Origin: Fragilariopsis cylindrus CCMP1102
Lineage: Eukaryota; Bacillariophyta; Bacillariophyceae; Bacillariales; Bacillariaceae
Direction: 5' to 3'
Length of the DNA stretch: 64,000 nucleotides
Assembly (NCBI GenBank): GCA_900095095.1
Contig: FMBT01000291.1
Coordinates: 62,001 to 126,000 of the forward strand
Positions 17,559 through 29,283 of the stretch are shown here, one piece after another. The notes below the pieces were generated by a model. It was not told the origin of the DNA and did no database searches. It saw nothing but the letters and a program-made list of their open reading frames with translations. A program made the position numbers and the translations under genes. Numbering within the stretch: the first letter of the stretch is position 1; every line of letters starts with the position of its first letter.

Positions 17559-19484
17559 ATGGCAGCTCATCAACGTCAACTAGCGCAAGTGCAGCTGCAT
17601 CAGCAACAACACAGACAACAGCAACAGCAACAGCAGTATGCAATGCTTCAACAACAACAACAACAACATCAGCATCAGCAGTATCCACAACCACCATTAC
17701 AACACCGTCCTGGGAACGCAACACCGCGATATACTCAACAATATCTCATTCACCAACAGCAACTGCATCAGCAACAACAGGAACTACGTAAAAATCAGCT
17801 ACTGTTGCAGCAACAGATGCAGCAGCAGCAGCGACTAATCCAAGCAGCAGCACGACAACAGAAACCTAAACAACGACAACCATCAATATTTCCGAGGAAC
17901 AAACTTGTGCCTTTTGTCGAGCTGCAACAGATATACAAGGATGGTTGGGAGGACATGACTTGGTCCATGTTCAATCCTCCGTATGAATCAGATAACGACG
18001 AAGATGACTATTTTAGTTCTGTAGCAGACAGTAGTAGTGACACAACAACACAAACCAATAAAAGATCGAATTCATTGAAGGAAAGTTTACCCCCGTTACC
18101 TCCCCCCAAGGCGAACTTGGACTACTGTATTCCCATCCAGCCTTATCAACTCGTACAATGTCCTGGGGGCGTACCTTTTTTGAAGGAAAAAGAGGCAGCA
18201 CACACTTCCAAAAAAGTGCGGGGACGACGGCGTCAATCGTCAACAACAAAATCTATCAGTGTCGATCTAGGCCTATCTGATGCCAAGCCACACGACGTGG
18301 TGATGCCGCCCAAGGGTTATCCATTGGATCTAGCTGAGTCTCTTCACAATCTGATCGGAAATAGTCGCTTTATGCGGCTTGTCTCGGTACATCGGGACAA
18401 TTACTCAACATCATCATCGGAGACCGAGAGATTGAGTATCATAAAAAAAATTGTTGATAAGATTGCAAGAAGAGGAGGGTCGTTTCTCAAACAAGGAAAA
18501 TTTATTAAGGCGAAGGGAGCATCTAGGGCATACAATACGACTGATAGGGATAGATCAGAATACACTAGGTATCGGCTCGAAAAAGGTTTTTCTGATATTC
18601 TCAACCCAAAAATTGCCGCACATAAGTGGGTTTTTACTTCTCCCGGAAGATCATTGAATGCATCCAATACTCCTACAAAAACTAAGATGACGGAGACCAC
18701 GAACGCGGCAAAAACCACACGTACAATAATGTCATCGGTTTATGATAACACCGAAGGCGATACTACAACGACTTCAACGATTACCAGCAAAGTCTTAGAG
18801 GTGGAGCATGCACCAAAGCTGGGGCTGATTGGCGGCTATTTAGAATGGAACAACCACAGATTCACGACCAATCCAAGAGTCAAGTTTTCAGATTTGCAAA
18901 AGAGAACAGAAAATACAAGGGGATCAACAGCTCCAGCTGAAGCTACATCTGCAGCTACATCTGCAGCTAATACTGCTACAACAACTGCAACTTCAGCTAG
19001 CACAGCAAACGAGGCTTTGAACGGGGCTACAGATGATACGATGAAAGCAGACAACGTTAGCGCTAATAAGGGGACAATAATAAACACAGATACCACAACA
19101 AGGAAGGATGTCACAAATTTATCAGGATTATGCAAGACTCCACCACCACCATCACCACCACCACAGCTACAGGACGACGTAATGAATTGCGACGGGATAG
19201 TGAAGGCGACGGGTGAGCAGATTTGTAACAAGCCGAATGGAAAGAAAACTACTGATGTGACGACAAATGTCGTGGAGAAGACTGGGGACAATACGCAATG
19301 GAAAGAATCTCAACCACCTAATAACAAACGGAACTGCTCCGAGACGATTTCTTGTGAGGAAACAAAACCACAGTCGACAAAAAAACAGCGTTCAGACGTA
19401 GTCAATAATAGCTCTCCATTCCCAACTAATAAAAGCGACGTAACAGAATTGTTTAATAATGGAGTCACCACGTTAACAAGTTGA
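17559..19484 (+). CDS. Gln-rich DUF6824-like protein
   Basis: A 641-codon frame from ATG 17559; the frame is open from about 17505. Residues 1-115 are mostly Gln/His. At about 243-320 comes KPHDVVMPPKG ... GNSRFMRLVSVHRDNY ... IIKKIVDKIARRGGSFLKQ. This has the layout of the DUF6824 domain (HDV, then GN-x-x-F, a basic helix and a GG-x-FL end) found in many diatom proteins. The family's usual GRGG after HDV is here replaced by MPPKG. The remaining third is Thr/Ala-rich and low-complexity, with a His/Pro run. The known family is uncharacterised and often thought to be regulatory. The poly-Gln suggests a nuclear role, but that is inference. Confidence 0.65.
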   Translation: MAAHQRQLAQVQLHQQQHRQQQQQQQYAMLQQQQQQHQHQQYPQPPLQHRPGNATPRYTQQYLIHQQQLHQQQQELRKNQLLLQQQMQQQQRLIQAAARQQKPKQRQPSIFPRNKLVPFVELQQIYKDGWEDMTWSMFNPPYESDNDEDDYFSSVADSSSDTTTQTNKRSNSLKESLPPLPPPKANLDYCIPIQPYQLVQCPGGVPFLKEKEAAHTSKKVRGRRRQSSTTKSISVDLGLSDAKPHDVVMPPKGYPLDLAESLHNLIGNSRFMRLVSVHRDNYSTSSSETERLSIIKKIVDKIARRGGSFLKQGKFIKAKGASRAYNTTDRDRSEYTRYRLEKGFSDILNPKIAAHKWVFTSPGRSLNASNTPTKTKMTETTNAAKTTRTIMSSVYDNTEGDTTTTSTITSKVLEVEHAPKLGLIGGYLEWNNHRFTTNPRVKFSDLQKRTENTRGSTAPAEATSAATSAANTATTTATSASTANEALNGATDDTMKADNVSANKGTIINTDTTTRKDVTNLSGLCKTPPPPSPPPQLQDDVMNCDGIVKATGEQICNKPNGKKTTDVTTNVVEKTGDNTQWKESQPPNNKRNCSETISCEETKPQSTKKQRSDVVNNSSPFPTNKSDVTELFNNGVTTLTS

Positions 19485-20210
19485 CGACCCCATCAAACTT
19501 CAGCACAACAGTTTCTGATCCACCGAGTATCAATTATATATTTGAAAACCGCGAAGTAAAGATTTGGTAACAAACACAAGAAAGCCACTGCACTGTGTAA
19601 TGTAATCAATACAGTCGAATATAACATAATGTTTTCTTTTTCTATAACGCCACGTTCTGTTCTTATTAGATATCTAAAGTAAAATCTCCACTGTCATCAT
19701 CTTCCCAAAATGTATCTTCATTCTACAGTATTGGAAGATAATAGAAAATTTTGTGAATTCAAATTCGCTTATTATTTGTTTTCAAAAATTAGTACCTTCA
19801 TATGATCTTCAGTTGAGATAAGTACATATTACTCGTACCATAAAACTTTTGAGTCCCTGGTCTGACCATCTACCGCCGTCACGTGAAAAGACGCGTAAAC
19901 AGCTTTCCATGAAGTAATGACGCTATCACGAGCACTCTATCTTACGCCGTGGTCGGTTTGAACCACTAAAAAATGAACGGATTTTTCAATTTTTAACGAA
20001 CAAAATGGATTCTTCATCGAACACATACCTAACTTACACATCATCGCCCATTTCTGATAATAATCTTTATAATCTATCTCCAGTAATAGATCATCAAGAC
20101 ACGATCAGAAATACTTATTCTTTTAAGATAATCCTGTGCTTCGTTACTACAAGTAGCTACGAATTGTGAATAATCCAGAGATTAATACCCCAAAAGAATT
20201 GACATACACG
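19485..20210. other. Intergenic region upstream of the plastid DnaJ
   Basis: No supported gene. CACGTG (E-box-like) occurs at about 19880. Nothing else is recognisable. Confidence 0.4.
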
Positions 20211-21826
20211 ATGCGCTTTACATCATTTGCCGTGACGGCCTTTTTATGTCTTGCCACCAATGAAATTATCAACAACGAAGAAAACCAATTTGGAGTAAAT
20301 GCATTCGCACCTAGTACTCATCGAGTTCGTGTTGGGTTGTCGAATGATAACAAAATACTAAATAATGGAGCAAGAATTAGCAGTCGCAGCAGCAGCAGTA
20401 CTTCTCTCTTCATGTCGTCAAGACAACAAACTGGACGAGACTTTTATAGAATTTTGGGCGTTCAGAGAAATGCTGATGCCAAAGACATCAAAGCAGCGTA
20501 TCGAGGAATGGCAAAGAAATACCATCCAGGTATGTTACGACGTGTGTCGAGAATTACAAACAAAAGTTTCTCAAATAAAAACTTTTGACTCGTACATTGA
20601 ACTGATGTCGACAAAAGAAAGACTGGGATTCGATTGAATTCGCTTCATTCATTCATTCGTACATTCTTCGTGTGTAATTAAATTTTTGTTTTTACTAACA
20701 CTATAGACATTTATTTCTCCTTCTTTCTTTTCATCTTAAATAGATGCCAACCCCGGAAAGGACACAACTGAACAATTCCAAGAGGTGAACCGTGCATACG
20801 AAATATTGAAGAATCCTGATCTTAAGAAAAAGTATGATATGTTTGGTGAATCGGGCGTCGGAACTTCCGCTGCAAGTGAAGGGCAGGGATCACCCTTCGG
20901 CGGTGGTGGTTCTGGATTTGGACAAGAAGTTGACCTGAACGATATTTTTGACTCATTCTTCGGTGGTGGAGGTGGAGGTGGAGGCTTTGGTGGTGGAGGT
21001 GGTGGTGGACGAGGACGACCGCAAACTCGAGGACCGGTTGTCGGAAACGACTTGAGATTTGATTTAGAAATTGACTTCAAGACAGCTGTATTTGGTGGAG
21101 AAGAGAAGGTACGAATCCGTCATTTGGAAACATGTGATACCTGTCCCGGAGATGGTGTCAAGCCGGGTAGTAATATTAGTACCTGTTCCACATGTGGTGG
21201 TAGTGGAGTTACGGTAGAAGTAACACGAACGCCATTAGGTAATTTCCAGACGCAACAAACTTGTCCCAACTGTCGAGGAACTGGTCAAAAATTGAAGAAT
21301 ATTGTGGAACATGCGGTGGACAGGGACTTAATCAAAAGACGAAACAGATCAAGGTTACCGTCCCCGCTGGTGTAGAAGATGGAAATAAACTTCGTGTACG
21401 AGGAGAGGGTGATGCTGGTCCAAATGGTGGACCTGCAGGAGACTTATACATCTTTTTACGAGTTAAGGAGACAGTAACTTTAGACGTGAGGGACCTGAGA
21501 TTTATTCAGAAGAATCAATCAGTTACCTCGATGCTATTCTCGGAAATTCCATCAAGACACCCGTCGTTGATGGTGAGGTAACCATTAAGGTACCACCTGG
21601 AACACAACCTGGACAAGTTATGCGATTAAAAGGCAATGGTGCACCGAGCCTGGGTAACCCCACTAAAAGAGGAGACCATTACGTCACAGTCAAGGTTGAC
21701 ATTCCAAAGGATCTAAGCAAAGACGAAGAAGAACTTATTGCGAAATTGAGGACACTTCAAGAAGAAAAAGCCGAAAGTGGCGGAGGTAAAACTGGATTTT
21801 CAACCGAGGCAAATAGATACGAGTGA
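20211..21826 (+). CDS. Plastid-targeted DnaJ (Hsp40 type I), two one-base frame breaks
   Basis: Co-chaperone that stimulates Hsp70 ATPase. Start ATG 20211 gives a signal peptide followed by [10 protein letters not shown], an ASAFAP-like plastid motif. The J domain (DFYRILGVQ ... YHP|D) has its HPD motif split by an intron at 20530-20743 (GTATGT donor, TACTAAC branch, TAG acceptor). A Gly-rich linker follows, then CXXCXGXG zinc motifs ([32 protein letters not shown]) and the substrate-binding C-terminus. The frame changes at an A5 run at 21287-21291 and again at about 21470. One added base at each point restores a continuous 467-residue protein. Either assembly error or a recent pseudogene. 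Confidence 0.88.
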
Positions 21827-22123
21827 GGACGTAGATAAACAAATCACATTATCTGTTCAAACATGTTATTCGTCGGTCACATCAATACAACTAATTTTTA
21901 TCCCTGTAGTTTATTCATATTTATAAATTTGTCGACACAGAACGACTTTAAGCTAGCAATAAATCATTCTTAAAATTCAATTTTAAACAACTTCTTAAAT
22001 GGTCAGTCGCACTAATAAATATATCTTGAGATGTTTAAAAAGGTGTTTAAAGTTTTTTCGTGGCAAGCAATACTTGACAATATATAGATTGATGCGCATG
22101 ATTGATGTGCATATCTCGGGAAG

Positions 22124-23283
22124 TTACCTCGCAACTTTAAATTCTGCTCCGTCCCCTTTCGAATTCGGATGGACTTTCACGAGACTACCGGAGTGGGGTC
22201 TTAGTGCAGGTTTTCTCATCCAAAGTCCGATTTCTTTAGCAATATCAATCGAATTAGTCCATCCACTAAAATCTTCGTTTGGCATAGCCTGACGATTTGC
22301 AGGTGTGTCGATCGTTGTTGGTAGAATACCAACAACACTCAAACGGTTCAAATATGATTGCGTTGATGAATGGTTTCTTATACGTCTGGCCAATTTTCGT
22401 TTGGATTTAGTTGTCACGGCCTTACCTGATGTTTCTCCCAGAGTTTGTACGTAGTGATGAGTTGCGACTTTAGAAAGACCGTAGCCTAACATTCCAGGTG
22501 TACTGCTCAATGCAGCGGTTGCCCCGATGGCCACAAATAAACCACCGTTGTCGTTGTCGTCATCATCACACCGCCCCCCTCGGTCATGTAATTTTGCGAT
22601 GCGTAGCCTGCTGCCAAAACAGGGTAGAGATTCTTACCAAGCATTCGTTCAACATTTTCGGAATATTCACGGGCACAATCTAATAACCATAATCGTTGTA
22701 CATTGTTATCGTCTTCATCGTTCTCAGCAATGATATCAATTGGAGGCGGCAATGATGGCAATAATGGATCTCCTTCCCATGCTCCAGCGACGCAAATCAC
22801 AGCATCCAATTCTTGATCGTCTTCAATCAGTTGGTGTAACCCATCCGTTAATGCCATAGTCAATTCGGGCAACGATGTTGTATTTGGCAACTCCACGAAG
22901 CCGCCTGTTAAACGAGACTCATCCTCACTTGACGGCGCTATCACGTCTGCTCCTATTACCCGTACTTTCAAGTCTCGGGATAAGTGTTCAATTAGACATC
23001 TACCAAGACTACCAGACGACCCAACGACGAGAGCTGTTTGTTGACGATGCATCATACCGTCGTGATAATCGTTATCGTCATCATCATCGTATTCATTATT
23101 ATAGTTCGAGAAGAATCGACGACGGTCTCGAATATTATTAGAAGGTTGCAATTGATGTTGATGCTGATGTGGAAGAGACGAAGTTACTGTCATCACATTC
23201 CTACTGCTATTCATGTGAAAGCTGCTACTCTTCGTTCCCCACGAAACAAGTCGACGGGCAAGTATAATTTGTTGATGATTCAT
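22124..23283 (-). CDS. Dihydropteridine-reductase-like SDR, one frame break
   Basis: Short-chain dehydrogenase of the QDPR type, which reduces quinonoid dihydrobiopterin with NAD(P)H. After a 75-residue acidic, low-complexity N-terminus comes the Rossmann motif LVVGSSGSLGRCL, then VICVAGAWEG, then STPGMLGYGLSKVATHH with the Y-x-x-x-K catalytic pair, and ILPTTIDTPANRQAMP, a QDPR hallmark. The first frame stops at 22507. The second, containing YGLSK, starts one base out of register at about 22545-22560. One added base gives 386 residues. The N-terminus could be an organelle transit peptide. It is divergent to the DEX1-like gene with only 283 bp between the starts, so a shared promoter region is likely. 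Confidence 0.8.
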
Positions 23284-23566
23284 TGTAGAGGAGTGTTTGT
23301 GATTTGTGATTGCTGTTAAAAAAGATCAAGTTTATGATTTATTCATGATTGTTGCTCTGCTCATTCAAATTCAAAATTGATGTTTTTTGTTTTCTCTTTT
23401 CCGAGATTTGTGGTCACGAGTCGAGTCACAGACATGCGGGATTAAGATGAATCGAGCGAATCATAATTTTTACACATTTTTTTATTTTCTTGACAAGAAA
23501 TTCAAAAATTCGAACAAGATGACAATCTTCACATTTCACATCAGCAGAAACTAAAAACTAGAAACT

Positions 23567-26500
23567 ATGACCATGGGGATTCAGAGAAGAAAATTTTCCT
23601 TGTTCGTTTTCCTCCTTCTAGTTGTTCTTGTCGTCACAGTCTACGGCAATCCATCCTCGAAAGGATACATACCCTTTCGGACAGATCCATATGATCAACC
23701 CATATCCAAAAACGATCCCGAAGATTTTCGAAGTGACAGCAGCGACGACCATAAATTATTGATTAACAAAAAGCCACCCCGATTTATGAACCTGATACGG
23801 CCGTGCACAAGAAGAATGCCCACTTCGTTTTTCGCTGGGAGTTTCCCACCGTAGTGACGCCACAGCTCCTGGATAGGTGGCAACATGGGAATACAACAAC
23901 CTCCCATCATTTATCCTATTTTGCCTTGGGAGGGACCCGGTCGACAAGTCCTATACGCGACACAATACGAACACCTGGGTATGTTGACACCCTCTAAGGG
24001 CAACATTCACGTTTCATCGGTAAATGGCGAGAACGCCGCGGGTGGTGGTGGTGACGATAATATGAATTTTATCAAGGAGGGACTAACTGAGCATGTTGAA
24101 TTTCCTTTATTGTTCGAATCGAGTGCATTCCAAACCAGTCCGATCATAGCTGACGTTAACGGAGATGGAATTTTAGATGCTATCTTAACAGATTATCACG
24201 GTGGTCTATACGTTATAGGTCTACAGGTAGCTCCAGACCAGAAAAGTCGATATTTTTTCAAGGCACAAGTACCTAGGATGTACGTACGACGACAATGGAT
24301 TGAAGCTATGGTCAACGAAACTCTAGGAATCGATCCGTACGAAGCTGAGAAAATAGCTGAAGAGGAAGAAAAGAAGGCTGAAGAAGCCCGGAAGGCATCC
24401 CGAGATGCATCGGTAGCGGGAGACGAAGAACCTCAGGACGAAACCGATTACGATCACGATCGCGATCATTATCGACAAAACGAAGAACGGCCTCATGATC
24501 CGTATCATTCATACTTTGAATATTCATATGGATCTGGTAATGCAGATCACGAAACAATTTTGCGAGGTGTAACAGGCAATGTGCTTAAACAAGATCACGA
24601 CCACGTTCAGGGATTGGAAGAACGACGCAATCGTAATCATTACCCAAAAATTGCCCAAAAGGTAGTGTTTGACTCATTGGAAGAAGATGAAAATAATCAG
24701 AAAGTAGTGTACGACTCGTTGGATGAAGATGAAAAAAATCAGAAGGTGGTGTACGACTCCTTTGAAGAAGACGAAAAGAACCAGAAAGCAATTTACGACT
24801 CCTTGGAAGAAGATGAAAAGAACCAGAAGGTAGTGTACGACTCGTTGGATGAAGATGAAAAAAATCAGAAGGTGGTGTACAACTCCTTCGAAGAGACAAA
24901 AAGAACCAGAAGGCAATTTACGACTCCTTCGAAGAAGATGAAAAGAACCAGAAGGTAGTGTACGACTCGTTGGATGAAGATGAAAAAAATCAGAAGGTGG
25001 TGTACGACTCCTTCGAAGAAGATGAAAAGAACCAGAAGGTAATTTACGACTCCATTGAAGAAGACGAGAAAAATCAAAAGATCGTTTACGATTCAAACGA
25101 GGAAGTAGAAGCCGATCATAGAAGGTTGCAAGAAGTGATGGAAGGTGACCAAGAGGAAGCCGAAGAAAATATGGAAGGCGGAGCAGGAGACGATATTTCA
25201 GAGTGGGGAGGTTTTGCTGACGATATGCAAAGACATGACGACGATGATGACGATGACGACGACGACGACATCATTGATACAGTTGAAGAGCCTGATGAGA
25301 TTTCGGAAGGAGGAGAAAGCGAGATAGTTGATAGAAGTGATACTGACATAGAGGGTGATGACGATACTACTTTTGTACACCGAGGAGACGATGATGTATA
25401 CCCACATCATGATGACTATTCTCGCGATAACCATGGCATGTACGACGACTTTTATCAAGGTCGGTATAGCGAACTTCATGACGATTATTTCGATGACAAG
25501 CACTACATTCGACTGCCACCACATATTCTTTCTACTCCTGTGCTCGCAGAATTGCCCAAGATGTATAACAATAACGGAGAAACAGAAAATCTATTATTTT
25601 TGGGCGTATCTTACTATTTTGATGAAGACGAATACGAGGGTTTCTTTTCCTATAAACGATTCGCGAATAGTGATTACGGTGACGAGACCGAAACTGAAAG
25701 AGGGATGTACACTGCAAACGCTATCATGATTTTTCATCTAGGAGACAATCCAAGATGGGGTGAGTGTATTGCATGATGTTCAAACACTTTTGGTAGATAA
25801 ATGTTGTGTGTGATATTTCGTCTTTGTAGGAGTATAACTCTGCTCGCATATTGAATTCGTAATTGCTCACGTTTAATTGTATTCTTTAATCCAAATTCTA
25901 GGTCGTCAGGAACACCTCGACTTAAGTGGGGACCATTCAGCGCCTGTGAATATGACGTTAGTTGGATCAATTCCTATGCGTGAAGATAACAGCAAGCTTG
26001 GTGCATTCGCTCTGTCTAGTCCTACAATAGCAGACATCGATGGTGATGGTTCCTCCGAGATATTAATGGGCACTAGTATGGGGTTTCTTTATGTAATGGA
26101 TGCTCGGAATCTTTTTGTTAAGGATAATTGGCCTGTTCAATTTCAGTATGCAATCGAATCGCGTGTTTTGGTTGAAGACGTTCGAGGTGATACTAACCTT
26201 GAAATATTTGTAGCTGATGTCGGTGGTAATATATTCTGCCTCGATCATACGGGTAAAAAGATATGGCATCGCAATTTACTCTTCAGCGTTACCAACCAAC
26301 ACAGTATGGAAAATGCCGAGGTCATGGGATCTAGTCCAATGGTACTCGGTGATGTAGACGGTGACGGTGTGCTTGATATAGTCATTCTTCTACAGATCAA
26401 AAGTCACGGACAAGGATCAAGTCATTTTCTCTTTGCCATCTCTGCAGACACAGGTAAAGATCTTGTTGGTAAAGCTTTTCCAATGAATATCTGGACAAAG

Positions 26501-27448
26501 GCTTTGGCCAGTCGTAAAGCTGTTAATGTTGGGGAAGACTTTGTCCACGTGAAGCTCCCTCCACCTCTGTTAGTAGACATGCACGGAGATCAAGATCATA
26601 TCAGTGATTATATCAAACGCAATGGTACGAAGTGGACGAAAGTAGAGTCGAAGGTAAAGCCTGACGATTCGAAGGCGGCTCCACATGGTGGCAGCGCGGG
26701 GGGTCTTCACGTTGTGCAACCCATCGATTCCTATTTAGTGATTGTAGAGGGTGGATCAGGTTGCACCCAGAGCGTTGAGATAGGAGAAAGAATTGATTCC
26801 GCAGTCCAAGCAGATGATGTGCACGGTACAAACAAATTAGACTTGGTGATATCCACCGTATCTGGTAATGTGATAACATTGGAAAGTGAAGCACCATTTC
26901 ATCCATTAAATGTTTGGAATAACGGCGAATTGAGAAGTCGAACTAATGCCGCTGCTCACGGGTACAGCGCATCGCAGGGTATATTTGTTCATGAAGTTAG
27001 TCGACAATACCGAGATATTTTTGGAGTATACGTACCAGTAACTTTTGAGATTTTTGACAACCGCCCAAACATCCAAAATGAACCCGATAAACGCAAATAC
27101 GCTGTTGAGATCAAGACTTCGACTTCATTATTAGTATTTCGAAAGGATATCGAGTCACCTGGAATTTATACTGAGCGAATTTATATCCCACACGGTCCAG
27201 GTTACTACGAATTGAGTGTGATACTCAAGACAAGTCATGGTTTGATTTATGAGGACAGCTTTCATATTGGATATAATGTCAATTATATGAGTGGCTTCAG
27301 TATTTTGTTGTGGCTTCCACTCACTATAGCTACGATTTGTGTGTTTCTTATGGGAGCCAAGAGACAGGCACAAAATTGGGACGATGACGACTTCCAGAGT
27401 AACGGACAAGGTATCTTGGGGGGTAGCTATGGCAATCTTCCAGAATGA
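23567..27448 (+). CDS. DEX1-like FG-GAP/beta-propeller type-I membrane protein
   Basis: Signal peptide (FSLFVFLLLVVLVVTVYG), then FG-GAP/calcium-binding repeats: IIADVNGDGILDAIL, TIADIDGDGSSEILMG, LGDVDGDGVLDIVIL. A TM segment lies near the C-terminus (LLWLPLTIATICVFLMG), with a short tail. The layout resembles plant DEX1, a cell-surface/ER protein needed for wall (exine) formation. Between propeller blades lies an insert of eleven 14-residue acidic repeats plus poly-Asp. Intron 25760-25901 (GTGAGT donor). Frame breaks: one base short in the A5 at 23768-23772, one extra A at 23875, one base short at about 24890. Corrected, the spliced length is exactly 1246 codons. A wall or frustule-related surface role is inference. 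Confidence 0.78.
24661..25100 (+). repeat. 42-bp tandem repeat, with 126-bp higher-order period
   Basis: About eleven units encoding (K)VVYDS-L/F-D/E-EDEKNQ. The units follow the order LDED, FEED, (A/V)IYDS-type, three times over, giving a 126-bp higher-order unit. Copy 6-7 carries a one-base loss that shifts the frame. Confidence 0.9.
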
Positions 27449-27773
27449 AGTCTTCTTTGATTATCTATGCATAAATTTCAATTGTTTTACATGATGTATT
27501 TGTAGTCAAAATAGATAGTATATATATAATATATTTTTATTCATACGATTTGTAGTTTTTCAACATTTTATCAATTATCATACTATTATTTATATAAGAT
27601 AAGATCTTGATTGTGACCAAGTGTGAAAATTTCTGATATAAGTTAGAAATGAAGATAGTAATTTTGACAGAAGAAGTTCAAAAATATGACGGTGACTACA
27701 ACAAAAATATCATTATTTATGTATGTATTTATTATATAAAAGTAAGTATTATTCATATTTCATATTCATGTGT
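27449..27773. other. Convergent intergenic region
   Basis: Lies between the 3' ends of the DEX1-like gene and rpiA. AT-rich, with TATATA runs. It presumably holds both polyadenylation sites. Nothing else seen. Confidence 0.5.
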
Positions 27774-28765
27774 TTATTTTTTAACAGATATCCCATCCTT
27801 TCCTGCAATGATAACAGCTGTACTCATATCACAGAACAGACCATGGTCGACAACACCAACAACGGCCTTAATATCTAACGCCATTTTACGTGCATCCTTA
27901 ATAGCTTCCTCAAAATGTAAATCAACAATATAATTTCCATTATCAGTTACAGCAATATCATCACCATCAGGTTGATTACTTGATGATGAACCCATTCGCA
28001 GTACAGGCTTGCATCCAGCACATGAATCAAGAGCAGCAACTTGTCTCATGGTATGTTCATGACAGAATGGTGTAATTTCAACAGGAATGGGGAAACCAGG
28101 TCCTAGTCCATCACATAACTTCGATTCGTCGACTGTGTGGTGATTTATGATATTTTGGATAACAAATAGGAAGAAAAATAAATAGAAAGAATTTTAGGAA
28201 ACAAACAAGCAAATGGATAAATTAATAATTGTGTGCATATAATATATCATAGGCCTAATTTTTTTAATTACGTACCAATAACAATGAATTTATCGGCCAT
28301 AACTTCGACCATTTTTTCTCGAAGGAGTGCACCACCACCACCCTTAACTAAATTCAATGACGGATCAACTTCATCAGCTCCATCAATAGCAACATCCAAC
28401 TTCGAATGTGTATCAAGGGTAACTAATGGAATATCAAGACTTAATGCTTGTTCCTTCGTTCGTTCACTTGTTGGTATACAAACAATATCTTTAAGTTCAC
28501 CAGATTTTAATAAATTACCAACACGTTCAACGGCAAAGTATGCAGTAGAACCAGTTCCTAAACCAACAACCATACCAGATTTGACATAATCATCGACGGC
28601 TTTGTAACCAACCATCTTTTTGAGTTCATCTTGAGTTAATGCAGTTTCTGCCATGTTTAATGCAAATGATGTAGATTGACGTGAAGTAATGGCAACAGGT
28701 GAAAATGCGTTCACGGTTCCTAAAGATAAAGTTAATAAAGCGGTTGAAAGGTTTTGGATGCGCAT
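27774..28765 (-). CDS. rpiA: Ribose-5-phosphate isomerase A, plastid-targeted
   Basis: Interconverts ribose-5-P and ribulose-5-P in the Calvin and pentose-phosphate pathways. Start chosen at 28765: it gives a signal peptide and then VNAFSPVAI, an ASAFAP-like plastid motif. Conserved RpiA blocks: VVGLGTGSTAYF, IPTSERT, LDVAIDGADEVDP, LVKGGGGALLREK, ADKFIVIV|DESK, and C-terminal GVVDHGLFCDM. A 143-base intron (28133-28275, GTACGT ... CAG) splits the codon before DESK. Spliced length is 282 residues, normal for the family. Intact, with no frame breaks. Confidence 0.95.
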
Positions 28766-29283
28766 GATTATTATTACAAATATGAAGAGATGAATTGAAT
28801 TGGTATCGAGTCGAAAGAACAAAATTGTGAGGTTATCATTTACTTCAGTCTTGTAAATGCTGGAGTACAAGTAAACTTACTCGATAGTGCTTCTTATTAG
28901 ATTCTTTTTTCTTTCGTGGCAATCCTCATCTATGACGTACTTTTCGTTTGCGCAAACTACACAAATCTTGTGAAAATCTTCGACCGAGAGGTACCTACTT
29001 TTAGTACCTTGTCTACCTTCGGTTATGCAGTTACGAGTACGAGACTGGATTTGGTCACGGATACTATTGCTCCGACTCCTACGACTAAAGTGTCACGATC
29101 ATTGGAATCCAAAAATAATAAGCGAAGAACCTTTTCTTTCGTACAGTATCCATTTTCTTTTGTTCATGTCTGCGACAACAACTGGACAAAAATCTGTAGT
29201 CATGAGATCTAATTTCCTAATCATAGCCACTGCAGTGACAATCTAATAAAGTGTATTGCATTGTATCGTTATCGTTGACCATC
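28766..29283. other. Divergent promoter region rpiA / EF-hand adenylate kinase
   Basis: 518 bp between two divergent starts. Small ORFs here have no protein-like features. No specific regulatory motif was recognised. Confidence 0.4.

Noticed and set aside
17243-17791. Ser-Ile/Ala-Ser ORF through the TCAGCA tract
   Set aside because: Length and composition come from the repeat. It is kept only as a possible alternative frame.
24674-25096. Minus-strand repeat ORFs
   Set aside because: Antisense of the 42-bp acidic repeat; composition follows the repeat only.
24661-25100. CRISPR-like array
   Set aside because: Units are contiguous and coding, with no unique spacers, in a eukaryotic intron-containing gene.
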